Counted from the stretch's first letter, positions 35,260-44,990 are shown. The stretch is 64,000 bases of DNA from Desulfobacter sp. (GCA_028768545.1 CP054838.1:3211001-3275000), one strand, 5' to 3'. The notes: a model not told the origin generated them from the sequence alone. Program-made: numbers and translations.

Positions 35260-37596
35260 TTAAAAGGATCCGCCCTGGGCCTTTGTGAGTGAAAGATAAT
35301 GTTGTGAGTCTATCAGCTCAATTAAAGGATTATTCGCCTGGATGGATTCCTTTGAAATTTTATAGGTCATGGAGGTAACCATGACACTGGATTTGGGATC
35401 ACATCGGGTCTCTCCTCCTTCTCCGACAACCATTTGTACGCCCAGAGTTGAAGAAGAGGTGACAAACCAGTTGCCCTCTTCATCCGGGTAGGCATCATGA
35501 AGGATGGAGGTCATAATTTTCCCTTCATCGGATCCGCTTACGACCATGCCCCCCAAGGATCTGAAAGAGTATGCTTCCATGAACCGATTGATACCGTTCT
35601 GGTTCATGCAGAGACTGACGACTTTTGCAAGCTTGGTGTTTACCTTGTCTTTTGTATCTGTAAATGCAGATACAAACTTGGCAACAGACTTTTTAGGTTC
35701 ATCTCTTGAGAGGACCTCCCCTTTGAGCCGATAGCTTGCCCGGTTGATATCTTTGTGAAAGGTGGCGCTAAGACCGGTGGTTTTATCAATGCCGTCTCTG
35801 TTGAGATGATCAAGTACCCCTTGTTTGTCATTGTTGCGAAATTCTTGAATATCAAAATCAGGGTTCACCAGTTCTTGTGCCAACCGGGATTCAGGATCCA
35901 GTCCCCTTTCATCTGATGTCAACCCGATAGTGGGCAAAAGGACATCCGGCGGCAGGAGGCCGACAGCGTTCTCACTCAAGGCAATCTGATCGTTAATCAT
36001 GCCCGAATCCATGTCGAGCATTTCACCGACCACCTCAACCAGGCCGCGCTGAAGTTCCTGCAGCTGGCGAAATTCCATGCCCACCTCATCAAGGGGTGCA
36101 TGATCCATGGCATGAAGCAGGTCTTTACCCGCTGGACTTGTCAAAGCATCAAAAAGTCCCTGAAGATCCTCTCGTGAAGTACCTGCCTGGGCCACTTTTT
36201 CAAATTGATTGACCAATACCTTGACATCATTGGCGCTGAACTGTGTCCAGCAGCCCATGGATCTTGCCTTTTCCTGGCAAGGGACAAGAGAGGGCAGTGT
36301 TGTCTCTTTGATGGATCTAAAGACCTCAAGTGTTCCCTTCATATCTCTGTTATTTAAAGCCGTTGCCAATCCTTTGAGGGAGGGTGCAAGGCTGCAGTTT
36401 TCCTTGAATTTTTCCACCTGAACCGTATCCATTCGCTGGGTATTGGCCAGTTCTTTGATGCTCTTGAGCTGTTCTGAAGAAATCCCTTCAAGGCTGTCCA
36501 GCATTTTCAAGGCTTCAAGATGTCCTGAGAGGGCTTGTTCACAACGTTCTTTAACGTGGGAGGTTAAGGCTGGCAAAAGTCTATCGAGTTTGGGCTCACA
36601 ACCTAAAAGCCTTGTTTGATTGGAAGACATGATGATCTCATTGGTTAAATCCGAGGCAATGGCCTTTTTGACGCTGTCGGGAAGCGGATCACTCATGTTC
36701 ATTTCACCCATGAGGCGACCCAGGGTTTTGTTGAACAAGGATTAAGGATTTTTCCGATCCAAAAGCCCAAAGGTTTTCTCATCCACAAGTTCCTTGCGGA
36801 TAGATGAGATCAAACCGTTGGAAGATAAGGCTTGTTTGGTTTTATTGGCCATAATCGTATTAAGTTGATCCGGCTCAACCACATCCTGATCCTGAATTTC
36901 TTTTAAAAGATCCAGTGCTTCGTTGGCAATGGTGACCATCTGCTCGTTGGAAATTTGCCCTTTAGAATACTCCGGCAGGTCCTGGCATTTTAGGCGGAAA
37001 AGTTTTTCCAGGCATTGTGCCGGTCCCGGCTCTAATCCATCCTGCCATTGACTTTTACCGTGAAGGTTGATCCCTTTGTCAAGGAAAAGACCAACCATAT
37101 CTTTTTCCCCACCCAAACGCAGACCGCCGGTGGTTGAATTTTCCAGAAACCGCATCATGGTAAAATTATTTTTTGCCTTCAGGGCCTTGGTTGCCTGCTC
37201 GACATTTTCCATGGCCCTGGTAACCGTTCGTGAGGTCAGGGGCGTTCCGCTGGTCTGATCAATATCTTTCATGGCCATATCGGCAATTCGGGGGCCGAAT
37301 TCATTCTGAAGGCAGAGCATGAAGCTTTGCATCACCTAGCGGTTGGAAACCTTTAAATCATCTACCTGCTGATGATACTCATCCATTTGGGCACGTGCCT
37401 GGCGAACGCCTGAAAAATGTTTCAAAAGCGGCACATTGCTCAGAGAGACTTTGAAGCTGGTCCATTTTCCAGGGGGATTCAAGGGTTGCCTGAGTTGGAC
37501 CTGATTTCCCTGACCAATGCTGAATTCATTGCCCATACGGTTTAGTTGCTCGGCCTGGCGGGCCGTATTTTGAAAATTGCGAACATTGAGAGTCAT
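35260..37596 (-). pseudogene. candidate type III secretion effector with two in-frame stop codons
   Basis: One frame of 778 codons stays open from ATG 37596 (AAGGA 8 nt upstream) to 35260 except for TAG at 37336-37338 and TAA at 36742-36744. The three segments are about 86, 198 and 493 codons, all in the same frame with no indel. The protein is hydrophilic and mostly helical, with an N-terminus rich in Gln/Asn/Ser (MTLNVRNFQNTARQAEQLNR) and no Sec signal. It lies 63 bp after a CesT-like chaperone gene in the same direction, the classic effector-chaperone arrangement. I recognise no enzymatic domain. Both stops could come from Gln codons by C-to-T changes. Alternatively these are three coupled genes (AGGTGA overlaps the first stop). 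Pseudogene status is the working view. Confidence 0.55.
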
Positions 37597-37659
37597 TGAT
37601 AAATTCCTTTTGAAAGGCAGCAAAGTTATCTATTTATAGAATTATCCAGATAATGATTC

Positions 37660-38142
37660 TTAGACGTATTGAATGTTTGACTGAAACGGCGGAGCTGATT
37701 CCGTGGTTTTAGAATCCGGGTTTGATTGAGTCTGGTTTTTCATCTCAGATATTTTATTTTTCCACTCGCTAGCCTTTTGCACAAAATTATTGCAGATGTC
37801 CTCAAATTTGCCTGAATCAAGATCGTTAAGCTGATGGGCATAGCTGATCAGTATCCCCCCGGTCTCCTCCTCCAATGAAAGAGTGGCACCCTGGGTCCTG
37901 TACCAAAAAAAATTGGCAGCCAAAAGCTTGCGCAACAAGAATTCGCTTCCCTCTATCGGCAGTTCATCAAGGTAAACGTAAAGCATCATCCGATCCTGAA
38001 TTGCATCATATTCCATATTAAGCAAAATATTGTCGTCAAAAAGCAGGGCGGCATAATTTTGTTCATTCAGTGTCATGTCCGGCAGGGTCAGCGTTTTACC
38101 CAGTTCGATAACAAGTTGATTGGCGATATCACGTTTATCCAT
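37660..38142 (-). CDS. type III secretion chaperone (CesT/SycE-like)
   Basis: 160 aa, acidic, the usual class I chaperone size. Pattern: a short N-terminal helix (IANQLVIELGKTLTLPDMTL), then strands LLFDDNILLNMEYDA and RMMLYVYLDELP. The helix LLRKLLAANFFWYRTQGATL carries the family's L-x-AN signature, and the strand TGGILISYAHQLNDLD is followed by the long helix FEDICNNFVQKASEWKNKI. Class I chaperones dimerise and bind the N-terminal region of a cognate effector. The start follows AGGAGATTGCT. The C-terminal 30 residues (NQTQSNPDSKTTESAPPF) are probably disordered. No other type III gene is in the window. An IS4 element sits 75 bp upstream and may have displaced the promoter. Confidence 0.7.
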   Translation of the reverse strand: MDKRDIANQLVIELGKTLTLPDMTLNEQNYAALLFDDNILLNMEYDAIQDRMMLYVYLDELPIEGSEFLLRKLLAANFFWYRTQGATLSLEEETGGILISYAHQLNDLDSGKFEDICNNFVQKASEWKNKISEMKNQTQSNPDSKTTESAPPFQSNIQYV

Positions 38143-38217
38143 AGCAATCTCCTGGTTTAATTTTTACTAGTTTGATCTCATCTTTAGGGTCGGCGCTTAT
38201 TTTTTGTCAACCATAAT

Positions 38218-39528
38218 CAGTGATGTCCGGTTAGGTTTTTGCTTGCTCAATAATTTTTTGATCTTTGACAATATTGTCCCTGTTTGAACTATGAGAGCCC
38301 TGCTCCTCGCAGCCAAACAGGTCATTTAGAATGGCGGTTCGCAGCTGCCGAACTCTTTTGATCGTGACCTTTTCATTAAACTGTTTTTGGCAATGGATTG
38401 CCAGTAACAGGTAAGTGATAAGGCCGCCAAGAATCTGAACCATAAGGCCGTATTCACTGCGGGCAATGAGATGATATACCTTCAGATGTTCTTTCCACCA
38501 TTTGAAAAAATCCTCAATGGTCCACCGGAGTTTATAAATTGTTGCTATTTGTTCCGCTGTTAAATCATGCCTGTCAGTTGCCACATAGTATTTGACGCCA
38601 GCAATTTTATAGCCAACAACCCGAACAGGCCTTTTCGTCTGGTTTTGATTCGGAGTACCAAGTTTAACCAGTGCATCATAAAAAATGTAGCTGTCGGAAG
38701 GGGTCTCGTGGTTATCAATAATTGTTCTTGTTGTCCTGGTTTTTATACGGCAGACAAAATGTTTGCCTTGCTCCTGAAGCAGGTCAAATTCTTTATGGGA
38801 TTGATATCCACGATCCATAACACCTGTTTGCCCCTTGGAAACTATTTTGGGAACAAAGGTGCGTTCAGCGCCGTTGCCTTCAGTCAAAAAGATTTTGTTT
38901 GGGATTCCGTGATTAATGTCAAATCCGCAATGTACTTTGGCTTTTTTACTTCCTTTTCTGTAGTTCGCCCAGTGCATTGAAAGGACTGCATTTATGAGAC
39001 TACCGTCAATGGAAACCAACTCTCCTAACTCGGCGTGTTCACCCGGATGACACTCAAGAGCCTGTTTATAAAGATCCTCAAAGATAAATTGCAGTTGTTC
39101 GAGTCCCCTGTGATTGATGGCTTCACAGAAACTACTACGGCTGATACCACCGTCTGGCGCAATATTTTCTTTAGCAAAAACATTCTCCTTGAGATCCTGA
39201 ATTAAATGTCGGGCAGACTTGTGCTCCTGAAGATGGAAATAAACCAAAGCATTTATCTGGTCTTCGAATGTCATTTTTAAAGGGCGATCTCCTCGAGATT
39301 GTAATTCCGGTGCTTTTGAAAGTGACTTTATCAGAGGGCACCTGAAATTGTCAAAGTTCAGGGACCGTAGTTGTTTTTTAGGGACTGAGATGTGCGTCAT
39401 TTGAGCTCCTTGAGTTAAATTTTCAAGGCGCACAAAAATTTTTACGCACATTTGTCAACACAAAACAGACTGTTTTTTCAATGATTTTAGATGCTTTTTA
39501 TATGCAACAACCTAACCGGACACTACTG
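38218..39528 (-). mobile_element. IS4-family insertion sequence, copy 1
   Basis: 1311 bp with 18-bp terminal inverted repeats (CAGTGATGTCCGGTTAGG and CAGTAGTGTCCGGTTAGG) and a perfect 9-bp target duplication AACCATAAT (38209-38217 and 39529-39537). Nearly identical to copy 2 at 60292-61602. A 24-bp remnant of the same end lies at 55015-55038. Confidence 0.95.
38231..39400 (-). CDS. IS4-family transposase
   Basis: 389 aa from ATG 39400 (AAGGAG 6 nt upstream). DDE transposase with SIDGSLINAVLSMHW, GVMDRGYQSHKEFDLLQEQG and the YREK-type motif YKLRWTIEDFFKWWKEHLKV that defines the IS4 family. Intact, so probably mobile. The sequence matches the protein at 60305-61474 with about one substitution (Val versus Ile in VPKIVSKGQ). 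Confidence 0.95.
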   Translation of the reverse strand: MTHISVPKKQLRSLNFDNFRCPLIKSLSKAPELQSRGDRPLKMTFEDQINALVYFHLQEHKSARHLIQDLKENVFAKENIAPDGGISRSSFCEAINHRGLEQLQFIFEDLYKQALECHPGEHAELGELVSIDGSLINAVLSMHWANYRKGSKKAKVHCGFDINHGIPNKIFLTEGNGAERTFVPKIVSKGQTGVMDRGYQSHKEFDLLQEQGKHFVCRIKTRTTRTIIDNHETPSDSYIFYDALVKLGTPNQNQTKRPVRVVGYKIAGVKYYVATDRHDLTAEQIATIYKLRWTIEDFFKWWKEHLKVYHLIARSEYGLMVQILGGLITYLLLAIHCQKQFNEKVTIKRVRQLRTAILNDLFGCEEQGSHSSNRDNIVKDQKIIEQAKT

Positions 39529-39784
39529 AACCATAATATAAAATTTTACATAAAAATCCGATATATGATCTCCCACGGCAACATATGGTTATGCACATGA
39601 CAGACCAATTAACTTTTCTGTATAATACCCTTGATAGAGGTTTAACCCGCATATCTCACAAAGCGTTTTTGCCTTAGCGGCAAGGCTGGCAATTTATTGA
39701 AAACAGCCTTGAAAAAATTGATGGATTTTATTTTTTAAAATCTGGTATGATCACAGCTTTTATAAGTGTAAGGATAAATCAATA

Positions 39785-40264
39785 GTGAATTTGAATATTG
39801 TATTATTGGAACCGGAAATCCCTCAGAACACGGGAAATATCGGCAGAACCTGTAATGCCATGGGCGCATCTTTACATTTGATCGAACCCTTGGGGTTTTC
39901 CATAGAAGATAAATACCTGCGGCGTGCTGGACTTGATTATTGGAAAAATCTAAAGGTTAAAACCTATACCAATTTCAAAGAGTATCTTGCCCGGAACCCC
40001 CAGGGTCAAAAAGTATTTCTTTCAAAAAAAGCAAGTGTTCAATGTGATCTTTTTCCTTATTCCGATCATGTCCACCTGATCTTTGGAAAAGAATCCAAAG
40101 GCCTGCCTGAAAAACTGCTCCTTGAAAACAAGGATGCCTGCGTAAGGGTGCCCATGTTTTGTGAGGCCAGATCTTTTAATCTGGCCAACACCGTTGCAAT
40201 TCTCAGTTATGAGGTCATGCGCCAGCACAAGTTTGCAGGGCTTAAGATTGAGGGAATTCTTTAG
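39785..40264 (+). CDS. trmL: tRNA (cytidine/uridine-34-2'-O)-methyltransferase
   Basis: 159 aa SPOUT methyltransferase with all TrmL motifs: LLEPEIPQNTGNIGRTCNAM, HLIEPLGFSIEDKYLRRAGL DYW, LIFGKESKGLPE, RSFNLANTVAILSYEVMRQ. It methylates the wobble ribose of tRNA-Leu. The start is GTG at 39785 (GTAAGGATAAAT upstream). The IS4 element ends 256 bp upstream; the intervening 39538-39784 is A/T-rich with TATGAT near 39746 but no clear -35. It is a single gene. Confidence 0.93.
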   Translation: MNLNIVLLEPEIPQNTGNIGRTCNAMGASLHLIEPLGFSIEDKYLRRAGLDYWKNLKVKTYTNFKEYLARNPQGQKVFLSKKASVQCDLFPYSDHVHLIFGKESKGLPEKLLLENKDACVRVPMFCEARSFNLANTVAILSYEVMRQHKFAGLKIEGIL

Positions 40265-40369
40265 GCCGGACACGCAATTTTGTTCAACCTTTGGCCCAGG
40301 GCTTATCCCCCCAAAAAACATTTCATTTTTTTTATTATTCAGCCACAAATTCTGTTTACATTCACCCGG

Positions 40370-40420
40370 TATCTGATGTATAAACAAAATACTGATATCT
40401 GATATATCACACATCAGATA
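40370..40420. promoter_or_regulatory. repeated ATCTGAT motifs upstream of xsc
   Basis: TATCTGAT occurs at 40370-40377 and 40396-40403, and inverted (ATCAGATA) at 40413-40420, about 100-150 bp before xsc. The inverted pair has a 9-bp spacer. A binding site for a taurine-responsive regulator is plausible; no regulator gene is adjacent. Confidence 0.4.
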
Positions 40421-40515
40421 TTGTTTCGATTACCATCAGTTCCCCCGAGGGCCTGATTGAAAACGCAACAGGACTTTCGGGGAAAGAAAACAATGAGAGC
40501 AAAGGGAGAATACCC

Positions 40516-42294
40516 ATGAAAATGACCACTGAAGAAGCCTTTGTAAAAGTGCTCCAAATGCATGGCATTGACAATGCCTTCGGGATAATCGGATCTGCCA
40601 TGATGCCGATTTCAGACCTGTTTCCCAAAGCCGGGATCACCTTCTGGGACTGCGGACATGAAGGCAATGCCGGAATGATGGCTGACGGATTTACCCGGGC
40701 ATCCGGTAAAATGTCCATGATGGTTGCCCAAAACGGACCTGGGATCACCAACTTTGTAACCCCTGTTAAAACCGCTTATTGGAATCATACCCCGCTTTTA
40801 TTGGTCACCCCCCAGGCCGCCAACATGACCATGGGCCAGGGCGGATTCCAGGAAGTCCCCCAGATGGCCATTTTTGAAGATATGGTGGCCTATCAGGAAG
40901 AGGTGCTCCACCCTTCCAGAATCGCAGAAGTTCTCAACCGGGTGATCCTCCAGGCCAAAAGAGCATCAGCCCCTGCCCAGATCAACGTCCCCCGAGACTT
41001 CTGGACCCAGGTCATTGATATTGACATGCCGGCCGTGGTTGAATTTGAACGGCCTGCAGGGGGGGAGAACGCCCTTTCAAAGGCAGCCGAACTTCTGAGC
41101 CAGGCAAAATTTCCTGTGATCCTCAACGGCGGCGGTGTGGTGATCGGCAACGCCATTGAAGAGTCCATGGCCCTGGCAGAACAACTGGATGCCCCGGTAT
41201 GTTGCGGCTACCAGCACAATGACGCCTTTCCCGGAAGCCATCCGCTTTACACCGGCACCCTGGGTTACAACGGGTCCAAAGCCGGCATGGAACTCATTGC
41301 CCGGGCGGATGTGGTTTTGGCACTGGGCACCCGGCTCAATCCCTTTTCCACCCTGCCCGGCTACGGCATTGACTATTGGCCCACCAATGCCGCCGTTATC
41401 CAGATTGATATCAACCCGGACCGCATCGGTCTGACCAAACCTGTGACCGTGGGTATTGTGGGGGATGCTAAAAAAGTGGCCAAATCAATTCTGGCCCAAT
41501 TGCCCAAAACGGCAGGGGATGCAGACCGTGAGACCCGCAAAGCCACCATTGCCCAGGTTAAATCAGATTGGGACAAGGAACTTTCCACCATGGATCATGA
41601 AGCAGATGACGCCGGCACCACATGGAACGAGCGCGCCCGCAATCAGGATCCTGAAAAAATCACCTCCCGCATGGCATGGCGCGCCATTAAAGCCGCCCTG
41701 CCTGAAAATGCCATTATCTCTTCGGACATCGGCAATTCCTGCGCCATTGGTGCGGCCTATCCCAGTTTTGAACAGGGACGCAAATACCTGGCTCCCGGCA
41801 TGTTCGGCCCCTGCGGATATGGGTTTCCCGCCATCCTCGGAGCCAAAATTGCCCAGCCCGATGTTCCTGTTGTGGGATTTGCAGGGGACGGGGCATTTGG
41901 TATTTCCATGAACGAAATGACGGCCTGCGGCCGTGATGAATGGCCGGCCATTACCATGGTTGTTTTCCGCAACTATCACTGGGGTGCTGAAAAACGAAAT
42001 ACCACCCTCTGGTTTGACGATAATTTTGTGGGAACCGAACTTGACCGCAACGTTAACTATGCACAGATTGCAAAGGGATGCGGGGTAGAGGGAGTGCAGG
42101 CTACCTCCATGGAAGATCTGAGTGCCAAACTGTCAGCTGCGGTTAAGGCCCAGATGGAAGAAGGCAAAACCACTTTTATCGAAGTGCTGACCAATATGGA
42201 GCTTGGCGAACCCTTTCGCAGGGACGCCATGAAAAAACCTGTGGCAGTTGCCGGTATTGACAAGGCAGACATGAAACCCCAAAAAGGGGTATAA
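40516..42294 (+). CDS. xsc: sulfoacetaldehyde acetyltransferase
   Basis: 592 aa thiamine-diphosphate enzyme of the usual Xsc length. It shows the Xsc-like N-terminus (EEAFVKVLQMHGIDNAFGII), the catalytic Glu in DCGHEGNAGMMADGFTRASG, PQAANMTMGQGGFQEVPQM, and the ThDP/Mg motif GDGAFGISMNEMTACGRDEW. It converts sulfoacetaldehyde and phosphate to acetyl phosphate and sulfite. The first gene of xsc-tpa-ald. In a sulfate reducer the sulfite feeds dissimilatory sulfite reduction and acetyl phosphate gives ATP. RBS AAAGGGAG at 9 nt. Confidence 0.93.
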   Translation: MKMTTEEAFVKVLQMHGIDNAFGIIGSAMMPISDLFPKAGITFWDCGHEGNAGMMADGFTRASGKMSMMVAQNGPGITNFVTPVKTAYWNHTPLLLVTPQAANMTMGQGGFQEVPQMAIFEDMVAYQEEVLHPSRIAEVLNRVILQAKRASAPAQINVPRDFWTQVIDIDMPAVVEFERPAGGENALSKAAELLSQAKFPVILNGGGVVIGNAIEESMALAEQLDAPVCCGYQHNDAFPGSHPLYTGTLGYNGSKAGMELIARADVVLALGTRLNPFSTLPGYGIDYWPTNAAVIQIDINPDRIGLTKPVTVGIVGDAKKVAKSILAQLPKTAGDADRETRKATIAQVKSDWDKELSTMDHEADDAGTTWNERARNQDPEKITSRMAWRAIKAALPENAIISSDIGNSCAIGAAYPSFEQGRKYLAPGMFGPCGYGFPAILGAKIAQPDVPVVGFAGDGAFGISMNEMTACGRDEWPAITMVVFRNYHWGAEKRNTTLWFDDNFVGTELDRNVNYAQIAKGCGVEGVQATSMEDLSAKLSAAVKAQMEEGKTTFIEVLTNMELGEPFRRDAMKKPVAVAGIDKADMKPQKGV

Positions 42295-42326
42295 GGCTGC
42301 ACAGGCGTATTCAATATGTATAAATA

Positions 42327-42362
42327 GGGTCCGGCAATCACCGCCAGTGTTGCCGGGCCCTT
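42327..42362 (+). terminator. hairpin between xsc and tpa
   Basis: GGGTCCGGCAA paired with TTGCCGGGCCC (one G-T pair), 12-nt loop, then TTTAC. The T-run is short, so it may be a processing or stability element, or partial terminator, that sets the xsc:tpa ratio. Confidence 0.5.
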
Positions 42363-42412
42363 TACACGTTAACCACAAAAGGTTAGAATCCTATGATTAA
42401 AAGGGGGGCCCC

Positions 42413-43813
42413 ATGGAAAATCAATTCAATTGGCTGGATTACGATTCAGACGAAATAATAGCAGCGGACAGGGATGCGCTCTGGCATCACCTCAAGCCCC
42501 ATAAATTTTTTGAATCCCAGGAACAGATGATCATTGTTGAAGGCAAAGGCCTGATGGTCAAAGATATCAGGGGACGCGAATATCTGGATGCCTCGTCCGG
42601 AGGCGTCTGGAGCGTGATGGTGGGCTATGGACGGGATTCCATTGCAGATGCGGTGTGTGCCCAGCTCAAAAAAATGCCCTATTTTGCAGGGGTATTCGGC
42701 AATGTGCCGGCCATCAAATTTGCCAAAAAACTACTTGAAAAACTGCCCAACCACCACAAGGTTTATTTTTCAAATTCAGGATCCGAGGCCAATGAAAAAG
42801 CCTTTAAAATTGTCCGCCAGGCCTCACGGATCAGCCCCCAGCGCAAAGGTAAATACAAAATCATGTACAGGGACCGGGATTACCACGGCACGACCATCGG
42901 CGCCATGAGCGCCACGGGCCAGGCCCAGAGGAAACAGGATTTTGGCCCCTTTGTAGAAGGGTTTGTGGAATTTCCCCATTGCTGCTGCTATCGCTGTCCC
43001 TATGATAAAACCTATGGATCATGCAAAATTGAATGCGCAACAAAGGTGGAAGATATCATCCTGGCCCAGGGGACCGACACCATCGGCGGCATGATTGTAG
43101 AGCCCATAACCGCCGGCGGCGGCATTCTCAAACCTGTGCCCGAGTATTATCCCATTCTCCAGAAAATATGCCGAAAATACGATATCTGGATGATCATGGA
43201 TGAGGTGGTCTGCGGTTTCGGCAGGACCGGAAAATTCTGGGGTCACGAACACTATGATGTGGACCCGGATATCATTACCATGGCCAAGGGCCTTGCCTCT
43301 TCCTATGAACCCCTGTCAGCCACGGTTGTCAAACAAAAGGTCTATGATGTTTTTTTAAACGATCCGTCAAATCCAGAGACCCGGCTCAACTATTTTCGGG
43401 ACATTTCCACCTATGGAGGATGTACCTCTGCCATGACCGCGGCTCTTGAAAGCACCCGGATCATTGAAGATGAAAACCTTGTTGAAAATTCAGTTAAAAT
43501 GGGAGCCTATCTGCTGGCAAAATTATCGGCCCTGAAAAAATATGATGTGGTGGGAGATGTCAGGGGGCAAGGACTTTTTGCAGGCATTGAATTTGTTAAA
43601 GACAAAGAGACCAAAACTCCGGTCACCGAAGCCCAGATGGCCAATTTAATGGGCAATGTACTTGCCCAAAACGTGATTGTGGGCCGGACCAACTCAAGCT
43701 TTAACGGTCTCAATAATATCATGAATTTCGCCCCCTGCCTGATCATTACCCAAGACCAGGTGGATACCATTGTAGCGGCGGTTGAAAAAGCCATCCAGAA
43801 GACATTTACATGA
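42413..43813 (+). CDS. tpa: taurine-pyruvate aminotransferase
   Basis: 466 aa class III aminotransferase. The Tpa-like N-terminus HHLKPHKFFESQEQMIIVEG is followed by DASSGGVWSVMVGYGRDSIA, SNSGSEANEKAFKIVRQASR, IMDEVVCGFGRTGKFWGHEH and the PLP-Lys segment ITMAKGLASSYEPLSATVV. A Cys-rich loop (HCCCYRCPYDKTYGSCKIEC) is conserved in this group. It transfers the taurine amino group to pyruvate giving sulfoacetaldehyde and alanine, the substrates of Xsc and Ald encoded on either side. Confidence 0.93.
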   Translation: MENQFNWLDYDSDEIIAADRDALWHHLKPHKFFESQEQMIIVEGKGLMVKDIRGREYLDASSGGVWSVMVGYGRDSIADAVCAQLKKMPYFAGVFGNVPAIKFAKKLLEKLPNHHKVYFSNSGSEANEKAFKIVRQASRISPQRKGKYKIMYRDRDYHGTTIGAMSATGQAQRKQDFGPFVEGFVEFPHCCCYRCPYDKTYGSCKIECATKVEDIILAQGTDTIGGMIVEPITAGGGILKPVPEYYPILQKICRKYDIWMIMDEVVCGFGRTGKFWGHEHYDVDPDIITMAKGLASSYEPLSATVVKQKVYDVFLNDPSNPETRLNYFRDISTYGGCTSAMTAALESTRIIEDENLVENSVKMGAYLLAKLSALKKYDVVGDVRGQGLFAGIEFVKDKETKTPVTEAQMANLMGNVLAQNVIVGRTNSSFNGLNNIMNFAPCLIITQDQVDTIVAAVEKAIQKTFT

Positions 43814-43860
43814 CAAAACCAATGATCGTAAGGTGAAATAACAACCAAAGGAGGCACAAG

Positions 43861-44973
43861 ATGCGAGTCGGAATCTTAAAAGAAATCAAAGTATTGGAAA
43901 AAAGAGTCTGCATGACCCCGGCAGGCGTGGTGGCCATGAAACAGAACGGGCACGATGTCCTGGTTGAAAAAGAGGCCGGCATGGGTGCGGGGTTTCCCGA
44001 TTCAGAATACCTTGCCGCAGGTGCCCTCATTGCAGATACCCCTGCTGAAGTTTATTCAACATGCGATATGGTCATGCATGTCAAAGAGCCCCAGCCCTCT
44101 GAATATGATATGATCAAAAAAGACCAGATCGTATTTACCTATCTGCATCTTGCAGCCGACGAACAGCAGACCCACGGACTGATCAAGGCCAAGTCCGTTA
44201 ATATTGCCTACGAAACCATTGAAAAAGAAAACGGCTCTCTGCCCTTGCTTGTGCCCATGAGTGAAGTGGCCGGGCGGATGGCCACCCAGGAGGCAGCCAA
44301 ATACCTTGAAATGCCCCAGGGCGGCATGGGGGTTCTGCTTGGCGGAGTAACCGGAGTGGAACCTGCTACGGTGGTCGTCATCGGTGGAGGGGTGGTCGGG
44401 ATTAACGCAGCCAAAATGGCCTGCGGCCTCGGTGCCAAGGTCTATATCCTGGACACCAATCTGGAAAGACTGTCCTATCTGGATGATGTCATGCCGGCCA
44501 ATTGTTTTCCGGTCATGTCCAACGCAGCGGTTATGGCAGAACTTGTGGCAAAAGCAGATGCGGTAATCGGTGCGGTTCTGGTGGCAGGTGCAAAAGCCCC
44601 CAAGCTTCTCACCCGCCAGATGCTCAAGACCATGAAAAAAGGATCGGTCGTGGTGGATGTGGCCATTGACCAGGGGGGATGCTTTGAAACATCAAAAGCC
44701 ACCACCCATGCAGAACCGACCTTTGAGGTTGACGGTGTGGTCCACTATTGTGTTGCCAACATGCCCGGCGCCGTTGCCAGGACCTCCACCCGCGCCCTGA
44801 CCAACGCCACCCTTCCCTATGCCGTTGAAATTGCCAACAAGGGATGGAAAAAAGCCATGCAGGACAACAAAGAAATCAGGCTGGGAGCCAATGTGATCAG
44901 CGGTAAAGTGGTTTACAAGGCCGTTGCAGATGCCTTTGGCCTTGATTATACGCCGGTTGAAACCTTTTTATAA
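43861..44973 (+). CDS. ald: alanine dehydrogenase
   Basis: 370 aa, exact family length. MRVGILKEIKVLEKRVCMTP at the N-terminus, substrate residues in HVKEPQPSEYDMIKKDQ and FTYLHLAAD, NAD site VVIGGGVVGINAAKMACGLG, and VDVAIDQGGCFETSKATTH. It oxidises alanine to pyruvate, ammonia and NADH, regenerating the acceptor used by Tpa. RBS AAAGGAGG. Last gene of the taurine operon, followed by a strong terminator. Confidence 0.96.
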   Translation: MRVGILKEIKVLEKRVCMTPAGVVAMKQNGHDVLVEKEAGMGAGFPDSEYLAAGALIADTPAEVYSTCDMVMHVKEPQPSEYDMIKKDQIVFTYLHLAADEQQTHGLIKAKSVNIAYETIEKENGSLPLLVPMSEVAGRMATQEAAKYLEMPQGGMGVLLGGVTGVEPATVVVIGGGVVGINAAKMACGLGAKVYILDTNLERLSYLDDVMPANCFPVMSNAAVMAELVAKADAVIGAVLVAGAKAPKLLTRQMLKTMKKGSVVVDVAIDQGGCFETSKATTHAEPTFEVDGVVHYCVANMPGAVARTSTRALTNATLPYAVEIANKGWKKAMQDNKEIRLGANVISGKVVYKAVADAFGLDYTPVETFL

Positions 44974-44990
44974 CCTTTTTGCCTTACACG

